From: Paramacrobiotus metropolitanus | Lineage: Eukaryota; Tardigrada; Eutardigrada; Parachela; Macrobiotidae | Direction: 5' to 3' | Assembly: GCF_019649055.1 (NCBI RefSeq) | Contig: NW_026570383.1 | Coordinates: forward strand, 124,001 to 188,000 | Length of the DNA stretch: 64,000 nucleotides | Notes under the pieces: model-generated | The model's database searches: none | The model's input: the letters and a program-made list of their open reading frames with translations, nothing else | Told to the model about the DNA's origin: nothing | In this document: positions 13,411 through 26,484 of the stretch, one piece after another | Layout of the letters: every line of letters begins with the position of its first letter | How positions within the stretch are numbered: the first letter of the stretch is position 1 | Position numbers and translations under genes: made by a program

Positions 13411-15156
13411 CTAGGTTTCTCGCGTTACCTCAGGGAGCAACTTAAGAGCATGACAGGAATCCTGATTTTCGCTTAGGAGAGCCAGCGATTTGGTTAACTG
13501 ATGCAGCTGCGCTTCGCTCGGTGCCGGCAATGTCGCCTCCAGAGCATCAAACAGTGCGCATCCGTGATGATCCGACATCGTCACTCGAACTGACGGGATC
13601 TTGAACAACAATTGGCTTTTCATACCGACGAAATCCAACCTGCGATGGCAAAACAACCCGCGGCTGCAATACTGCAGCTGGATGTCACAGCCGACAAAGT
13701 GGATACCACTACAGGGACGGTGGCTCCACGATGCGGCGAAGCCTTCAAAACGAGTCCAGCATTTTAACAGCTGATCCGGCTCGCTGTCTGGCACATGACA
13801 GGTACCAGCGGTGTCACGCGTACTGCACTGATCGCTGCCGACCGTTAGCTCAAACTTTGCACCCACCAAATAGATGACGGCCGGTTTCACTGCTGTATCG
13901 CGTTGCGCAATAAACTCGATCACATCAAACACTTCCGGGTAATGTTGCCCGCGAACTCCACTGACGACAATGATACGTTTTGTGGTGGAACGCAGGCATT
14001 TAAAAATCGGCGCTGTCAGCGAGTAAACCACAAAGTCGAGCCAGGCTTTATCCAGGCAGTCCCGTCCAAAGCTTTTCACGGTAATATTCTGCATCAACGG
14101 CGCGGATTGTAAAAGAGCGTTCCACAAAGTGCACACGCCGCGCTGTTGCGTTTGTTCGACAGTGTCCAAGTAGGAAAACACCTCCAGCAGCAACTCTGTC
14201 GGGAGCACATGGAGATTATCCGCGGTCAGGAGACCGTCGGGCGCTGTGCCTATCTCCGCAAGAATCTTTAGAAGACGTTGAGCCAGCATTTCGTCCAAGC
14301 GGTCACAGAACTCCTGTGCAATAACAAAACAGCTGGTTCGTTGTGAGAAGCTCGCGTAAAGCCTGACATCTAAATTCTTACGGAAGACCACAATTTCTTT
14401 GGCTCCAGGTGCTGACGGTACAAAAACCACACACGCTCATTCTCCATATCCAGATGAAGCATTCCCTTAGTAGTTCCCGGTATTTCCTGGTATCTGCTGA
14501 TGGGTTCAGACAGTTTTCCAGCTGCCGCCGCGTTGAACGTTTCCGGGAGTGGCACATCGCGCTTCACATATTCCCACTTTCTAACGGCTACAGGAGACAT
14601 CTGTCCTGCGACTCCACCTACAATTTGCGATATCTCATTTATTTGCAGCTTGCAGGTATCGCACGATTCAGCGCGCAAATTGTCTGGCGAATTTACCTGT
14701 ATCGGTAGGCGCATATCCAGCGGGAGGCAAGTGACCAATGCTGTCCCACCATGTGCTCTGCCTTCTCCCTCGAATTCGATTCGGCAGGAGAATGTCTGTG
14801 AAGCGAGATCCGTTCCTCCACCATGTCACCACTGCAGTGTCCTGGGAAGGAATAAAAAACCACGCCCCAAAAGTGAACGCTTCACCCGGGAACCATAACC
14901 ACGGGCCTGCCGGAGTCTCTCGCAGCAGTACTTCTACGGGGACAGTAGAACCACCATAATGGCTAGGCCGTAAAATGTGCCCCTCCGACAGGTCACGGAA
15001 TATTTGGTTAAACGGCGTTAATTCGCGTCGTCGGTTGGGACATAAAAAATCGATGAAAAACCCGGTATCAGCCACATCCACGACACGCCCGCGGCGGAAC
15101 CAACCATCGTCTCCCAGTATATCCACATCCATCAAATCGCGCGCGATGTCGGACAT
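13411..15156 (-). CDS. F-box protein, three exons, 532 aa
   Basis: Exons at 15156-14697, 14617-14382 and 14313-13411 join in frame. Introns of 79 and 68 bp start ACAG/GTAAAT and TCC/GTAAGA and end TTGTAG and TTGCACAG. The predicted protein has 532 residues. The F-box lies at about residues 269-305 (LPTELLLEVFSYLD then CTLWNALL). F-box proteins usually dock substrates onto SCF ubiquitin ligases through Skp1. The N-terminal part (about residues 15-55) reads GWFRRGRVVDVADTGFFIDF followed by RRELTPFNQIF, which resembles a Tudor/Agenet-like chromatin-reader fold; that assignment is tentative. The C-terminal ~220 residues have no leucine-rich or kelch repeats that I can see, so the substrate is unknown. 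The start at 15156 is preceded by a TATA box about 75 bp upstream. The three exons fall in two different reading frames, so the introns are needed to connect them. Confidence 0.85.
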
Positions 15157-15227
15157 GACTGGATGAGAAATCAGTTGGAGTTGCTGATTGAAACGAAAGG
15201 AAGTCTCGCTCAGGCCGGCTCGGCTAA

Positions 15228-15233
15228 TTTATA
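15228..15233 (-). promoter_or_regulatory. TATA box of the F-box gene
   Basis: TATAAA followed by TTAG on the minus strand, 72-77 bp upstream of the ATG at 15156. The spacing suits a short 5' leader. Confidence 0.5.
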
Positions 15234-16204
15234 AGTTCCACGTCAATCTACAATTACCCATCCTTCAGACTTCACAGTGGAAGACTGCAAGACGCCGAAC
15301 TATATCGTTCATTTTATTCCGTGCGATTTTTCTCTTACCAGAGTTAGTCGTACTCCACCAGATGACAAAATTAGGGGAATCCGAGGTGCATTAATCAAGC
15401 AGTCGGTGAAAGGCGGAAAGTACTGTACCTCTTCGTAAAATTTTGTTCGTCCGTCTATGGTGTAAAATGAGTTTCGGTGACTTTGAAGGCAAACAGAAAC
15501 CTGCGATTGCGGTGCATCCGTTTAGGCGGCTATACGGATAAGATCTTCAAACCAATTTACTACGTCAGCGTTGCATTCATGAAAAGATGGCGAGTAGGTA
15601 TATTCGTAAACATCCTGCATGGACTAAGTAGAACAGACCTTTTAGCACTGATTGAATCTTTAGTACCATAAAATTAGTCTTTATAATTCATTGCCGACGG
15701 GGATGCCGTTTATAATTAAGGAGGGAATATACGTACATCGTCCAATCTAAGCACTTCAGTCGGTTTGGTATTTCTGATCTGAAAAAAACTAATTTGTTCT
15801 GTGTTACGTGGTATTTCTAAGGTGGAATACGCGGATGTAAAATAGCTTTATTGATAGAAGTAAGCCAGATGTTATTAGCTAAAGAAAGATGCTGTAGCAA
15901 GCCGGTTATATACCGAGCTGCTGGTAAGATTCTATATAAATAGAGCATTGTAGGAGAAACTAAAGTACTGTAAGTGTCAATTTAAGTCGCGCCATCCGCA
16001 CAATAAGCCCGGGGTATTCCGTCCCAGAGAGTTCAAACAGCAACTATAACGTTTTCTATCTGCAACTTTGTTGATATTTTGTTCCACTTGTTCGGACCAA
16101 CCACCTTCACCTCTGTGCAACAGATGTACATTATTTGCATGATGTTATCTCAAAAATACAGTTTTTAACAGCAAATGCTTTTAGGGCGTTTGCCGCAGTC
16201 AGGG
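15234..16204. other. Intergenic, no gene seen
   Basis: AT-rich sequence with only short open frames lacking splice support. No repeat or RNA gene was recognised. Confidence 0.5.
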
Positions 16205-16575
16205 GGAAAGCCCTCGAAAATATGTTGTTGCATGTCTGACCGCCCCTGGTAGTCGGATTTGGGAAGAATCGAATTTTGAAGTTCGGTTCCAATCATTTTG
16301 TTCAGAATTTTACGCTGAGTTCATTGGTGTATTCAGAAAAAATATTGGATGAAAACTGTGGGAGGAGTAAATTTTTGAAAATTGCGAGGGGAAATACCCC
16401 GAAAGGGGGTGTCGCATTGGAGACCGCCCGTTGATGAAACCTTAGTGGCGAAACGAATTTCTAAAATCGGCCTCAATCATTTTGTTCAGAATTTTACGCT
16501 GAGTTCAATGGTATATTCAGGAAAATTATCGGATAGAAACTGTAGGAGGAGTAGTGTTTCGAAAACTGGATAGGG
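16205..16575. repeat. Two-copy tandem duplication, ~185-bp unit
   Basis: The block around CAATCATTTTGTTCAGAATT at 16290 recurs at 16474. Similarity runs on through TTACGCTGAGTTCA and GGAGGAGTA, and upstream through GACCGCCC and CGAATTT. The two units (about 16205-16389 and 16390-16575) differ at scattered bases and small indels. No coding role is apparent. Confidence 0.75.
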
Positions 16576-17147
16576 GTCTAACGACGGGCCTGTGTCCTGG
16601 TAACACATATTCTTATTATCTTTGGATATGAAAATTTTATACGTACGCAGCTGAAATATCGTTTTGTCTTTTCGGTGAGAACGCAATGATATAGCCCATC
16701 AATTGGACTGGCATCGCCCTTCTTGCTATACGTACCTGCGAGACTGTATACACAAGTGGAAAAGATGAGATATCTGAGCGTTCGGCTTGTTCACGGTTCA
16801 AGGTCAACGAGTTTCCGGCAGAAGCGTTTTGGCTTCGAATTGTGAAGCTGCCTCGCATTAGCTTCCGCGCACTTATTACCGGAATTATGGAAATTACATA
16901 ACTGCTTGGTGGTTTTGCAACTCTGATTGATAAGCTGGTTGCAGCCGTAATTAGGGTAACTCGTATCATGTCTTTCTAAGATCATATTCCGGTAATATAG
17001 ATATATTCATATATATCTATATAATTCCTCATAGGTATACGACTACTACACGTATTATCATTTCTAAACGGCATAGAAAGGGCTAGTTTGCCAAGTTTTT
17101 TGCCGTCCGCATTAACGAGCACGCTCATTTATGGGATATCGCGGTAT
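16576..17147. other. Intergenic; one unrecognised minus-strand open frame
   Basis: A minus-strand open frame of 110 codons (16969-16637) has no family resemblance and no splice context. A short ATATAT-rich stretch lies at 16995-17025. Confidence 0.4.
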
Positions 17148-17715
17148 CAATAACCAACAGGCTGCCGACCACTACCGTGGCCAAAAGGTACCTCCCGAAC
17201 CGACCTGGCCGACATGGGAAGGGCTCCAAGGTGGCCTGGACCGCGCAGTACGAGAACCAGAAGTACAGTGCAAAAAAGCGTTATAAACAGCGTACTTTTA
17301 TTACTGGTTTGTACGTCCTAGAAGGACTGCTAGGTGGTGTCAGCTCTCCACAAGCAAGCCGACCACCACCGTGGACCATGGTCCGTGGTCCCTATTACCT
17401 CGCCAACCGGCCTGGCCGAAAGGGGAAGGGCACCACCGTGACTTTAACTGCGCAGCTCAACGAAGGCGTACAGTGCAGAACAGAGTAACAGCGAGTTTGT
17501 GTGTTATGTTTTTCTGATTTTTGCATTAATAATTTATACGCTAATTACCGAGACTTTCAGCTGTTTATATTAGAACGAGTGCGGTATTAATAACCAACAG
17601 GCTGTCAATCACTACCGTGACCAGTAGGTACCTCCAGTACGGACCTGGTCGAGGGAAGGGCACCGCCGTGACCTTGACCGCACAGCACAAGAACCTGAAG
17701 TACAGTGCAAAAATG
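17148..17715 (+). repeat. Three tandem copies of a GKG-x-VTLTAQ-coding repeat
   Basis: Copies lie at about 17148-17277, 17338-17480 and 17582-17715. Read on the plus strand they give related peptides: RYLPNRPGRHGKGSKVAWTA, YYLANRPGRKGKGTTVTLTA and RYLQYGPGRGKGTAVTLTAQ. Copies 1 and 2 share one open frame (17177-17488). Copies 1 and 3 also share the lead-in ITNRL followed by TTV. The shared frame suggests the repeat was or is coding, but I do not recognise the family and see no complete gene. The minus strand of copy 3 is also open (17846-17565) and hydrophobic, so the coding strand is not certain. Related sequence is found at 31.48-31.73 kb and 36.1 kb. Confidence 0.6.
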
Positions 17716-20700
17716 CCTAACTGATAAAATGGACTTGATAACATTATACTGTCCGGCCAGCGTGAATCACCATGCCGCTCCCAGATACAGACGCCGAAAA
17801 ACATTAACACTGGAGAGTGGCAAGATAAGACTGACTGATTCACCACTCACCAGCCGGACATGCTGCTGGTGATGTGCAGGCGCATATCAAAGCGTTCTTT
17901 CCTAATCTTGCAGAATTCAGTGCCATTTTCATCCAGTCTCGCTTACAAAAGCCGTAAACACTTTTTCCGAGTACTTTCCTGAGCTAACTTCGAACTTCGT
18001 GTATCGCCAGCTTGTAAGAAACAATCGAAGTGCATGCAACAAATTTGTCTGTTTCCGCCGTTTTTAATTTATTTGGCATTATTACAGTTTAACGGGTGAC
18101 GGATTTACGCATTACGGTCATTACCAAATCTTCTGTTTCGGATTTTGGTGGATACATTTCTTATATTACATTTTATGGATTTGTTGCTTTTATAATATTT
18201 TTTATTGTATTAATATTTTGTTTAATATGCTGCCGCACGTTGCGGGATTGTGTTGCGACGATGTTACAAAAATTATACTAGTCTTGTACATCTACGAAGT
18301 ATCTGTACAAGACAACTGTTGGATTATCATTCTCTCTGGCGCATGGTGCATCTGCCCGAATTGCAAAACTGCTTGTACGTATAATTAATATGAAATTTTG
18401 ATTATAATTTATTTACCTGGATGTAATTTGAACATAGGCAATTTGCTAGTGTGTCAGATGGAAAAAGCAGTTGCATGTTCACTGATGAGCTGTATCCCTT
18501 GGAAAAATTCTAAATTAACATTCGAAAAGAAGAAAACTTACGCACTAAGTTTAAGAAGAAAACTAAATTAGAAATACTAATGCTGTAACGACTGTAATTA
18601 AAGCTTGTAATTACGCTTTCGTATATGTATATAAACTGAATTATATCGTATGTACGTTGTGTTTTCAAGCTTGTATTTATGTGTTTACATATGTGTATGC
18701 ATGTCTTTGTGTGTACGCAGCCAAAACTATGCATTTTGTAAGTATTTGTTAATTTCTATGTATTTTGATCCAATAACCTAACTGGCATCAAAATGAAAGG
18801 TTTACTTAACCGCAAAATCAAAGAAGAATACATACGGCACCTCATGGTGCAAATATAAGGAGTTATTCATACGTATTAATTTGTAAGAAATTATTCGTAA
18901 TTATTTATAAGCAATTACATACTCATAAAATTTTGTAAAAATCTATTCATAATTATCTACTTAATCTTTACCGATTTTAGTCTTGATTAAAAGTACCAAT
19001 AAAGTTTCCTAGCTAATAATTTTTTATACGGTGTACCGAATAGCTTTTTGCAGCAGCGTTTCTGTCAGAAGAAGTTCACTGCAGTCAATTTGTGTGCTGC
19101 CGCATCACTAGGAAAGAAGGTGAGATAGGGATTTTTGGCAGCCTTTGATGTCCAGTCGAAAATCAAAACAAGACGTTCGTCCATAATCGTAGAGCATAAT
19201 ACGCGTTTTTTGTACAACTTGTGGCTGCTGGCCAGTGATAGACTATTACTTCAAGACAAACGCGTTTCTGTCTAGCTAAAATGAAAACTGACGATAAACC
19301 GCATTTCACTGCTAAACAAAAGTTCCTTAAAATAATTTTGGAACGCAGTAGCAAAATTGTTTTTTCTTCGTTTGGTTGTCTGGTTTTGCTTCGGATGTCT
19401 GGTTTTGCTTTCTATATGTCTGGTTTTTATTTCGTAGACAAATTATTTGCGCACAATAATTCATGATTTCCACGAAGTGTCAGGAAATTTTAGGAAGGAA
19501 TTCGCGACGGGAAGGAAAGTCTACGTCATGGAATGTGGGCGGTCGGAAACGCCGTGACGTGTCCATGGAGGCTGGCACAGTTTCGATTTCTGCCAACGCG
19601 ATTTGACTGCTGCAATTACGAACGCCTACGAGTCTTTCCGATTGCTCCTTTTCCTGCGTTCAGGGAGCGGACATCTCGTACCAGCTCAGGCAACAGGTAG
19701 TCAGCCTAAGTCAGGTACACCCGTAAAACGTACAAATTGGCATGTCGTCATTTCTCGTTCCGTCAGTTTCCCTAACGATCAAAATTCAACCTTCTCCATT
19801 CTCCTGCCAGTTCTAAGCGTTGTTTCCACCTTTAATACCGTTTTCCAGCGATTAAAATTAAGGTAATCAGGAAAGCTATGATTTTGTAAACAGTTCCCTT
19901 ATTAATATCACAGCTGCCGTACAGTAATACCGATTTTACAGTGAAGTGGGCGCCTATTCGATCGTAATCCGCCGTTGCTCGTTCCCAGGACCACAAGCGT
20001 GACAAGCCTGAGAAGTCCACGTCCCCCATCTTTTTCTCGAAGATCTTTCTACAGTCGGTGAGTGTTTTATTTTTTTCTGTGAAGATTTTTATAGTTTCTG
20101 CAGTTGCTGATAGCAGGTTCGTACCAGTTTGTGAAAATGCGTGAAGAACTTTGTACGGTACGTGGTTTGCTCAATAGTTAATATTGATTTCTCGTTCACG
20201 TTTTTCACGTTTTTCGCCGTCGTGCCAGTAAAATTTTCAAGCATTTTCTTTTCTCCCATCGTACACTTTCGCTTATTATCGTTTTAACCTTTCACAAACA
20301 TAATCTCTGTCCTGCTCGCTACGGTTCAGGCGTACTTACTTAAATTTATTCGTTCAGCGAGCATTTTCTTCTTCCCATTTTGTAACTTTTAACCGTGTCG
20401 ATTTAATTAGAAGATCGTTTTACGAGTACAATAGCAGGAAGGTTGTATTCATGAATCTTGGTACTACTGTATAAAAGCCGAAGGTTTTTTCATTGAAAAT
20501 TGTCCTTTTTTTTGACTGGAAAACCGGAGAACCTCGGCGGCGTTAGACTTAGGATGATGCAAGCGTAACGTGCGGTTTCTAATGTCTGGCAGTGGCGTAG
20601 TTGCAACGGTTGGCAACTCGTCGGGAAAACGGCGGGCTACTTTGCGCACGTCGCGTGCCCGTGTGCGGGCGCGTGGCGTTAGCGTTGCGCAAATCTTGGC

Positions 20701-21728
20701 ACCGCCATCGGGAATTGCAGTACATGTACAGTACTGGAATGATGCTGCAGTAATTAACGCTGGTATTGTACATTCCGTGCGCAGTATTGCTTATTGGTAC
20801 TGGCGCAGTCTTGTTCAGGAGAAGTATAGCTTATCAACTTACCGTGTGCATTATTAAATAGTTATGTAATTTGTACTAACCTGTTGGAATCGATCTATGC
20901 AGATAAGCGAGAACGTGCAAAAACTATCCATTGTGAGATTGTGTCTTTTTTTGTGAACTGGTAATGTAATTGTGATAAACCTTACGTGTTAAGTTTGCTA
21001 TTACCAGTTCTTTATGTTTCGAGTTTCGACGCATACGCCACGCATTGCAGTAACTTTCACCAGAAAACAATACGATTAAGATTACGAAAATGCGTAACAG
21101 CTTTGCGTAAATTGGGAAAAGCGATGGAGAGTAGTTTCGTGCGCATTGCGTAGAGGTAAACGCAGCTACGTTAAACATTGCACTTGAATATGCAGTACTT
21201 CAGTATAAGTAGTCACACTGAGTACTTACTTAAATAAAAAAAAACATTTTAATTAAGTAATATGCATAATACGTAGCAATATCGTCTTTAGATAATTACT
21301 GTGTGCAAATATACATGTACATTTGAAATGATTGACCTTCAAAAGTGCGCAGCAATTTAAAAAAAGCACGGTACGAAATTGCACTGCAATGCCGAAGTCG
21401 CGTAGAGCTATTGATTTTCATTCTCTGGATCTGCGCTTCTCACAGTCACAGAAATCTATGTGCTGATAGTACGCACTGGTGCAGTTACAATTTTTTTTGT
21501 TTCGCTTTTTTTTAATTCTCATTACTTAATGGATAATGCTGGTTGCTTGAGTATCACAGAAAATCATATTCGTACGTTCGTTTCTTCGAAACTTTAATTC
21601 ATTTAGCTGTAAGTACAGTATTTCAGATAAACGTGAATGGACCATGCACTTTTTTGGTTGTCAAATTAGTGTGTGCGGCGTGCCGATTTTTGCAACGGAT
21701 GTTTTTGTTTTTTATCTCTGCAGATAAG
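17716..21728. other. Long intergenic or leader region
   Basis: AT-rich, with no gene I can support. Weak items: a 61-codon plus-strand frame at 18096-18281 with one strong hydrophobic segment; a GC/CpG-richer patch at 20530-20720 with a 91-codon open frame from ATG 20581 that I cannot assign; and imperfect ATTCATAATTA-type repeats at 18860-18960. The end of this stretch probably holds a 5' untranslated exon for the gene at 21729, because TATCTCTGCAG at 21713-21723 is a good splice acceptor just before its ATG. Confidence 0.45.
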
Positions 21729-23074
21729 ATGAAGCTGCAAGCCTGTGCAACGTTGGCCAGCGCCATCGTCATCTTCGCGGTCATCATCGGCCCGGTAACA
21801 CATGCTGGTGTAATCGGCGGCGGCGGCGTGATCGACAGACTCTCCGAGGCGCATTCTACGGAACAGCACGCATCATCTGTGGTAGGACTGATCAGCATGA
21901 TCGTGATGACGGCGTTTTTTGCTGGCCTTATCGGTATGCTGTCGGTAAGTATTTAGTTTAAAAATTTTGACAGCAATCGGTATTCCAGGTCAGCGCTGTC
22001 AGCCGCTCGGTCACTGCAGCGCGAGTTAAGGTGCAGTGTATTAAAAATATTTACGAAAATTGTGGAAGCAGTTTGCGAACGAGGACGGTAATGGTTTCCA
22101 CGCGAAGTAAAAAATATTACAGAGATTACGAGTGGGAGCAGCGGAGTACGCTGTTTGATTACTTCGAAACTTGCTAAAGCTGAACAAGCGGTTAGTACTC
22201 GTATTAATAAATACAATTAAACCAACTGAAAATGATTGATTTTGGAAAGAAAAAGAAGAAAAACATAGCTGCGTACAGTAATGTACCGTATACAAATCGT
22301 ACAATACTGGTTTTATCATTATTCGAATTTAGAATGAGTACGTGTAGAATAAGTATAAAAGATACTGCACTCGTATTGACAAATAATTATTTTCAAAAAT
22401 GTCAAGAATCATCGAAATAACACCGTTGTCACGTAGTTGTATCATGTATGTCATTACTAATTTCCGAATTTCACTTGTGGGTTCTATTTCCATGGTGACC
22501 AGTTGCACAATGTATTTTATTGTAGTTCTCAAAAGCTGGACCAACTGCTGGCAGCTCCTCGTCTAAAACCGCACCTCCACCGCCCAAATCCACGGTATAT
22601 TTACATTTCTGTAACAATTTATGCTTGACTATGCGAACCTTGCAGTTTGCAGTCACTTTGCACCATCTGACTAGCATTGGTTATTTTCTCTAGAAGTACT
22701 ATTTCGATCAAGGGAAGACGTGGACGGCCTCTCCACAAGAACTGGAAGCACGCGTTACAAAAGCCCGGGCGACCATGGCCGCCCGCGTGCAAGCCTGGTC
22801 CCTGAAAACGCCTCACCCGAACGATCAGTACGATTACATCATGGCGGTGGCTGACTTTTGTGAAGCACAGACGGAGCAGCTGGAGCAGCATACGGAGACG
22901 TGTACCGGGAAAGCCAAGGCGGAGCTGAAGACGGACATCCAGCGAGTGGAAGCCAACATCCAGCGGGTGGAAGCCAACATCCAGAGGGTGGAAGCCAAAG
23001 TGGACCACATCGATCTGCTGCTGGTTGGCTTATATCGCCATTTCGACGTTCCGCTGGCGGTGGCGCAACAGTAA
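21729..23074 (+). CDS. Signal-peptide / membrane / coiled-coil protein, two exons, 198 aa
   Basis: Exon 1 (21729-21944) encodes MKLQACATLASAIVIFAVII and a second hydrophobic stretch at residues ~50-71. It ends at CTGTCG/GTAAGT. The next good acceptor that continues in phase is TTTTCTCTAG at 22693, giving exon 2 (22694-23074). Exon 2 begins KYYFDQGKTW and ends in a charged helical region with three copies of an 8-residue repeat (IQRVEAN, IQRVEAN, IQRVEAK at about residues 153-177). The total is 198 residues. The layout is a signal peptide, a Gly-rich stretch (VIGGGGVIDRL), a likely transmembrane helix, then a coiled coil. The intron is about 750 bp, and a further small exon inside it cannot be excluded. 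I do not recognise the family. The start is supported by the splice acceptor 6 bp upstream. Confidence 0.65.
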
Positions 23075-26000
23075 ATCACTTTGCTGATTATTTTTTGCCC
23101 GCTTATCATTTCATGTTTTTTTTTCGGGCTTGATCGTTGCGTAATGACGCCAGTTCTTTTTTCCTTGTTGTTTACGCATCTTTCTGGATGCTTGAGACCT
23201 TTTCAGTTCTCAATTTCGTTGTTTGATGATTAACGGAGCCAATCCCTGGTACTTCCTGAACGCGCGGAGTTTTAGTGGCTCTTCCGTCTGAATTTGTTGT
23301 TCAGCGAACCAATTTTTAAATGAAAATATTCGGCAGTACTTGCTAATAACGAATGTTTAGTAGTCTACCATAGATAGCAAAAGGTTATTCTTGTAATCTT
23401 GTACGGCAATGGGCAATTAGAAGGGCAACGGATCACAGATTAGGAACTGCATAATCATGAGAGATCAACGAGCATGCACACTTTTATCGACGGCAGTGCG
23501 ACAGAACCAGGGAATAACTTCACTATAATACAGATGTGGTCAAAATAAAATTAACAACAGGAGTAGCGTTAATCGCACTATATATCTAATGCTGCAGCGG
23601 TTATCGACCGAAGCGAAGCGAAGGTCCTCTATGTTCAAGATCACACGAGTTTTGTCGGTCATGTCGGTCACGCAATAATCTGTCCGTCGGTCACGCTGCT
23701 CACGCACTACTAATAGCAGATGAGAAAGAGCAGATGAGATAGAGCACAAGATGAGAAAGATTATCAAGTTGTGTTAGTTTAAAAACAATAATTACTGTAT
23801 TTCTTCATAAGGAGTATACAGAAAAGCATACGAATTACTTAACTAAGGAGTACACCGAGCACTTTTTTCAATCATAAATCTTATTCCGCCCGTAAAAATA
23901 CATGGTGACCCTTTTGAGGGAAGTATGTCGGTCCCTGGTACCAAGTTTTGTACACCAAACACTTCGTTTAACTTACAGTGCTCCCAAACACTTTTCTGGT
24001 ACCAAAATTCTCTCCTTCCAACTTCCCAGCCGACATTCATTCATTATTGCTGACCCACGTTTTCTTCAGATTTCGTCGCTAAACTAACTGATTCAAAATC
24101 TGACTGCTAACTTCGGCAACGTGTGATTACAGGCAAAGAATTTGTAAATTTGTTGGCCTATACATGGCCCATGTATAGGCCAACAGCACCTGGCCAAGCC
24201 AAACAAAAATTCTGCTCGTTAAGGTACATTAGTAGCCTACTGCGGGCCCTAATAAACACGTTGCTGCTGCAATTATTAAGTAAAAAATTTGCTCATTGAC
24301 TCATTTCGCATAAAAGGCACTAAATAAAATCACTAAAGCAAATAATCAATAAGCAAAATCAATAAATAACTACGATTTTCATAAAAAAAACACGAAGAAC
24401 TGGAATCGGACCGCATGAAATGTAGAAGAAACCGGTTTTCCACGTTCGTAATGCAATAATGTCCCCCATGCCGGACACCAGTAATTTGGTTTCGGCAATA
24501 ATATCCAGTCCGTGATTGCTGTCGTTCACTGGTTTTTGACTCTGAAGAACGCTGGTGGCGGTTCTTCAAAGGTCACCGAGTGACCTGATTTTCGATCAGC
24601 TTTTCGTTGTAAGTCCCCCGTGTCAACATTCTGGCCAAAGGGTTACCGTTTTGGCGATGGTGGAAGGGGGGACACGGAGGTTATATAGGGGAGAAACCGT
24701 CTTAGTAGAGCGTGGTGGTGGTAGAGCAAACCACTGCAGCGGTTTGCGTGGGCATTTGCTTGTCCACGCAAACACTGGTCGAATTAGATCACGGTCGAAT
24801 CGTTTCACGGTGTAAACTTTCATTCTGAGGCTGTTGACAAACCATTCCAACTGCATAATACGGGCAGCAGATAAATTATCTGCTGCAGATTTTAATGTTG
24901 ACTAGAGATATGTGAATTTAAAATAGGACGAAAATTCGTAATACAGGATAAGATTTTGTCAGAATGGACAATCTTACGGAAATTTGTGGCTTCGCTTCGG
25001 TCTTTTAGTGCTAGCCTGCAGCGGTGCACTTCCTAGTATCGCTACTTAGCCGACAAATTATCGGTCGCTTATCGTATCTATTTTGGCGACGATCATGGGC
25101 ACCTGTACGTGACTGACTACGGGCTATCTGCAGTCCTGCATATGCCAGTCTGTAGAAAAGTTTTTGTTGTGCTCGCATATAGATGAAATTCAGTTGCGTC
25201 GCTTTGGATTACGCTGCATCGTTTTGTGAAGAAGTGCGGCTGCAGAGTGATCTCAACACTATCTGTTGTTCAAACGAAAATTCAATATGTTACTTGCATT
25301 TTCCGCGCCAATGTGAAACGGAAAACTTCCTAAGCCGTTACTCTAAGGAGAAAATATACTTGTATTAGTCAGCGTGTCACTGGTCAATGGTCAGTAACAA
25401 TTCCCTCTATGAAATAAATGTACTGCCAGTATTACTGTTTGTGAAAAGGAAAGACAACCAGGCAGAGCTTTGCGAAAAATTGTCCCGCCTGTTACTTTGT
25501 CTGTGCATGCAAAGTAACATTTGACGTTGAACGCCTTCGAAAACATAACTGCAGACCGATACTGACCATTACCGATAACGTTTTCATTTCTTAGTGCACA
25601 GCACGTAGTGCAAACAATATTCTGCCAGCTTCTGGATTGCCCTCGTAGCTCTCGTAATCACTCGCTTCCCTGCTTCTAGAAACGGTTAGTTTAATGCGTT
25701 TAACTGAAGGCTGTGTTTTTCGCCTCGCGTGATATTTCGTGTTATGTACGACTATTGTACGTACATGAAATGTACTTACGCGATACTGTCCCTGTTTCTC
25801 CTGTTCTACGTTTCGGCTCATCCTAGCCACTTCCGGTTCCTTTTTCTCTTCGCCTAGATACGATTCCTGTTTTCCTAAGTTTTAAATACTGTTTTAACAA
25901 TACTGTTTTGCAATGTGACCGGCTTGTGCTAAAAAAAGAGACAGAGAGTTTTAGTTACGATTCAGACGAGCTACAGATACAACAACACACGAGTAGCGAT

Positions 26001-26484
26001 TCTACCGTTCTGTACTACCTATACGTTCTCCGTTCTACATCAGTAAATACATTATGTTTCGGAAAGCTCAACGAATTTACAATCATCGGTCATTATCGTT
26101 GCCAACTTGCCGGTTGCTGATGAGCAACATTGCCTAATTTCCCAGCAGCGTAACGACAAAACAGAAGTGACTTTGTACCAAATACGGGTATCTTTTACAA
26201 TCGGTGAGCGCTCCTGTGACAAGTTATTTACTGACAGAGAGCGTGAAGCATAACATATTAAACAGGGCTAGATCGTTCTTGTCCAAGCAATACCGTTCTT
26301 GTCCAAGCGTCATCCGTGAATAGAAATGCCCATCCAGCGCGACTGTCGATGGAAACGGATCTGCTCCTCGATAGTCGATACTGTACACTTGTCACGTCTT
26401 TAGCTAAACGGCATAATATTTTATTATGTCCGCTGAGCACGCCACGGTCTTTTGTTCCGTGTCCGTGGAGTGGTCCTTTTGAAG
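23075..26484. other. Intergenic, no gene seen
   Basis: AT-rich. It contains a perfect 35-bp palindrome at 24151-24185, a small inverted repeat at about 24742-24774 (GTTTGCGTGG / CCACGCAAAC), and at 23603-23632 a copy of the dispersed motif CGACCGGAGCGCAGCGAAGG described in the findings. Open frames on both strands at 24555-24856 overlap and have no recognisable similarity. Confidence 0.5.
24151..24185. repeat. Perfect 35-bp palindrome
   Basis: TGTTGGCCTATACATGG and its exact reverse complement are separated by a single C. The 17-bp arms are perfect, so the site could extrude as a cruciform or form a hairpin in RNA. Confidence 0.85.

Noticed and set aside
22619-23109. Minus-strand frames with repeated HPLDVGF or STLWMLASTRW
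   Set aside because: They are antisense shadows of the coiled-coil exon 22694-23074, whose plus-strand reading is supported by a splice acceptor and heptad-like repeats.
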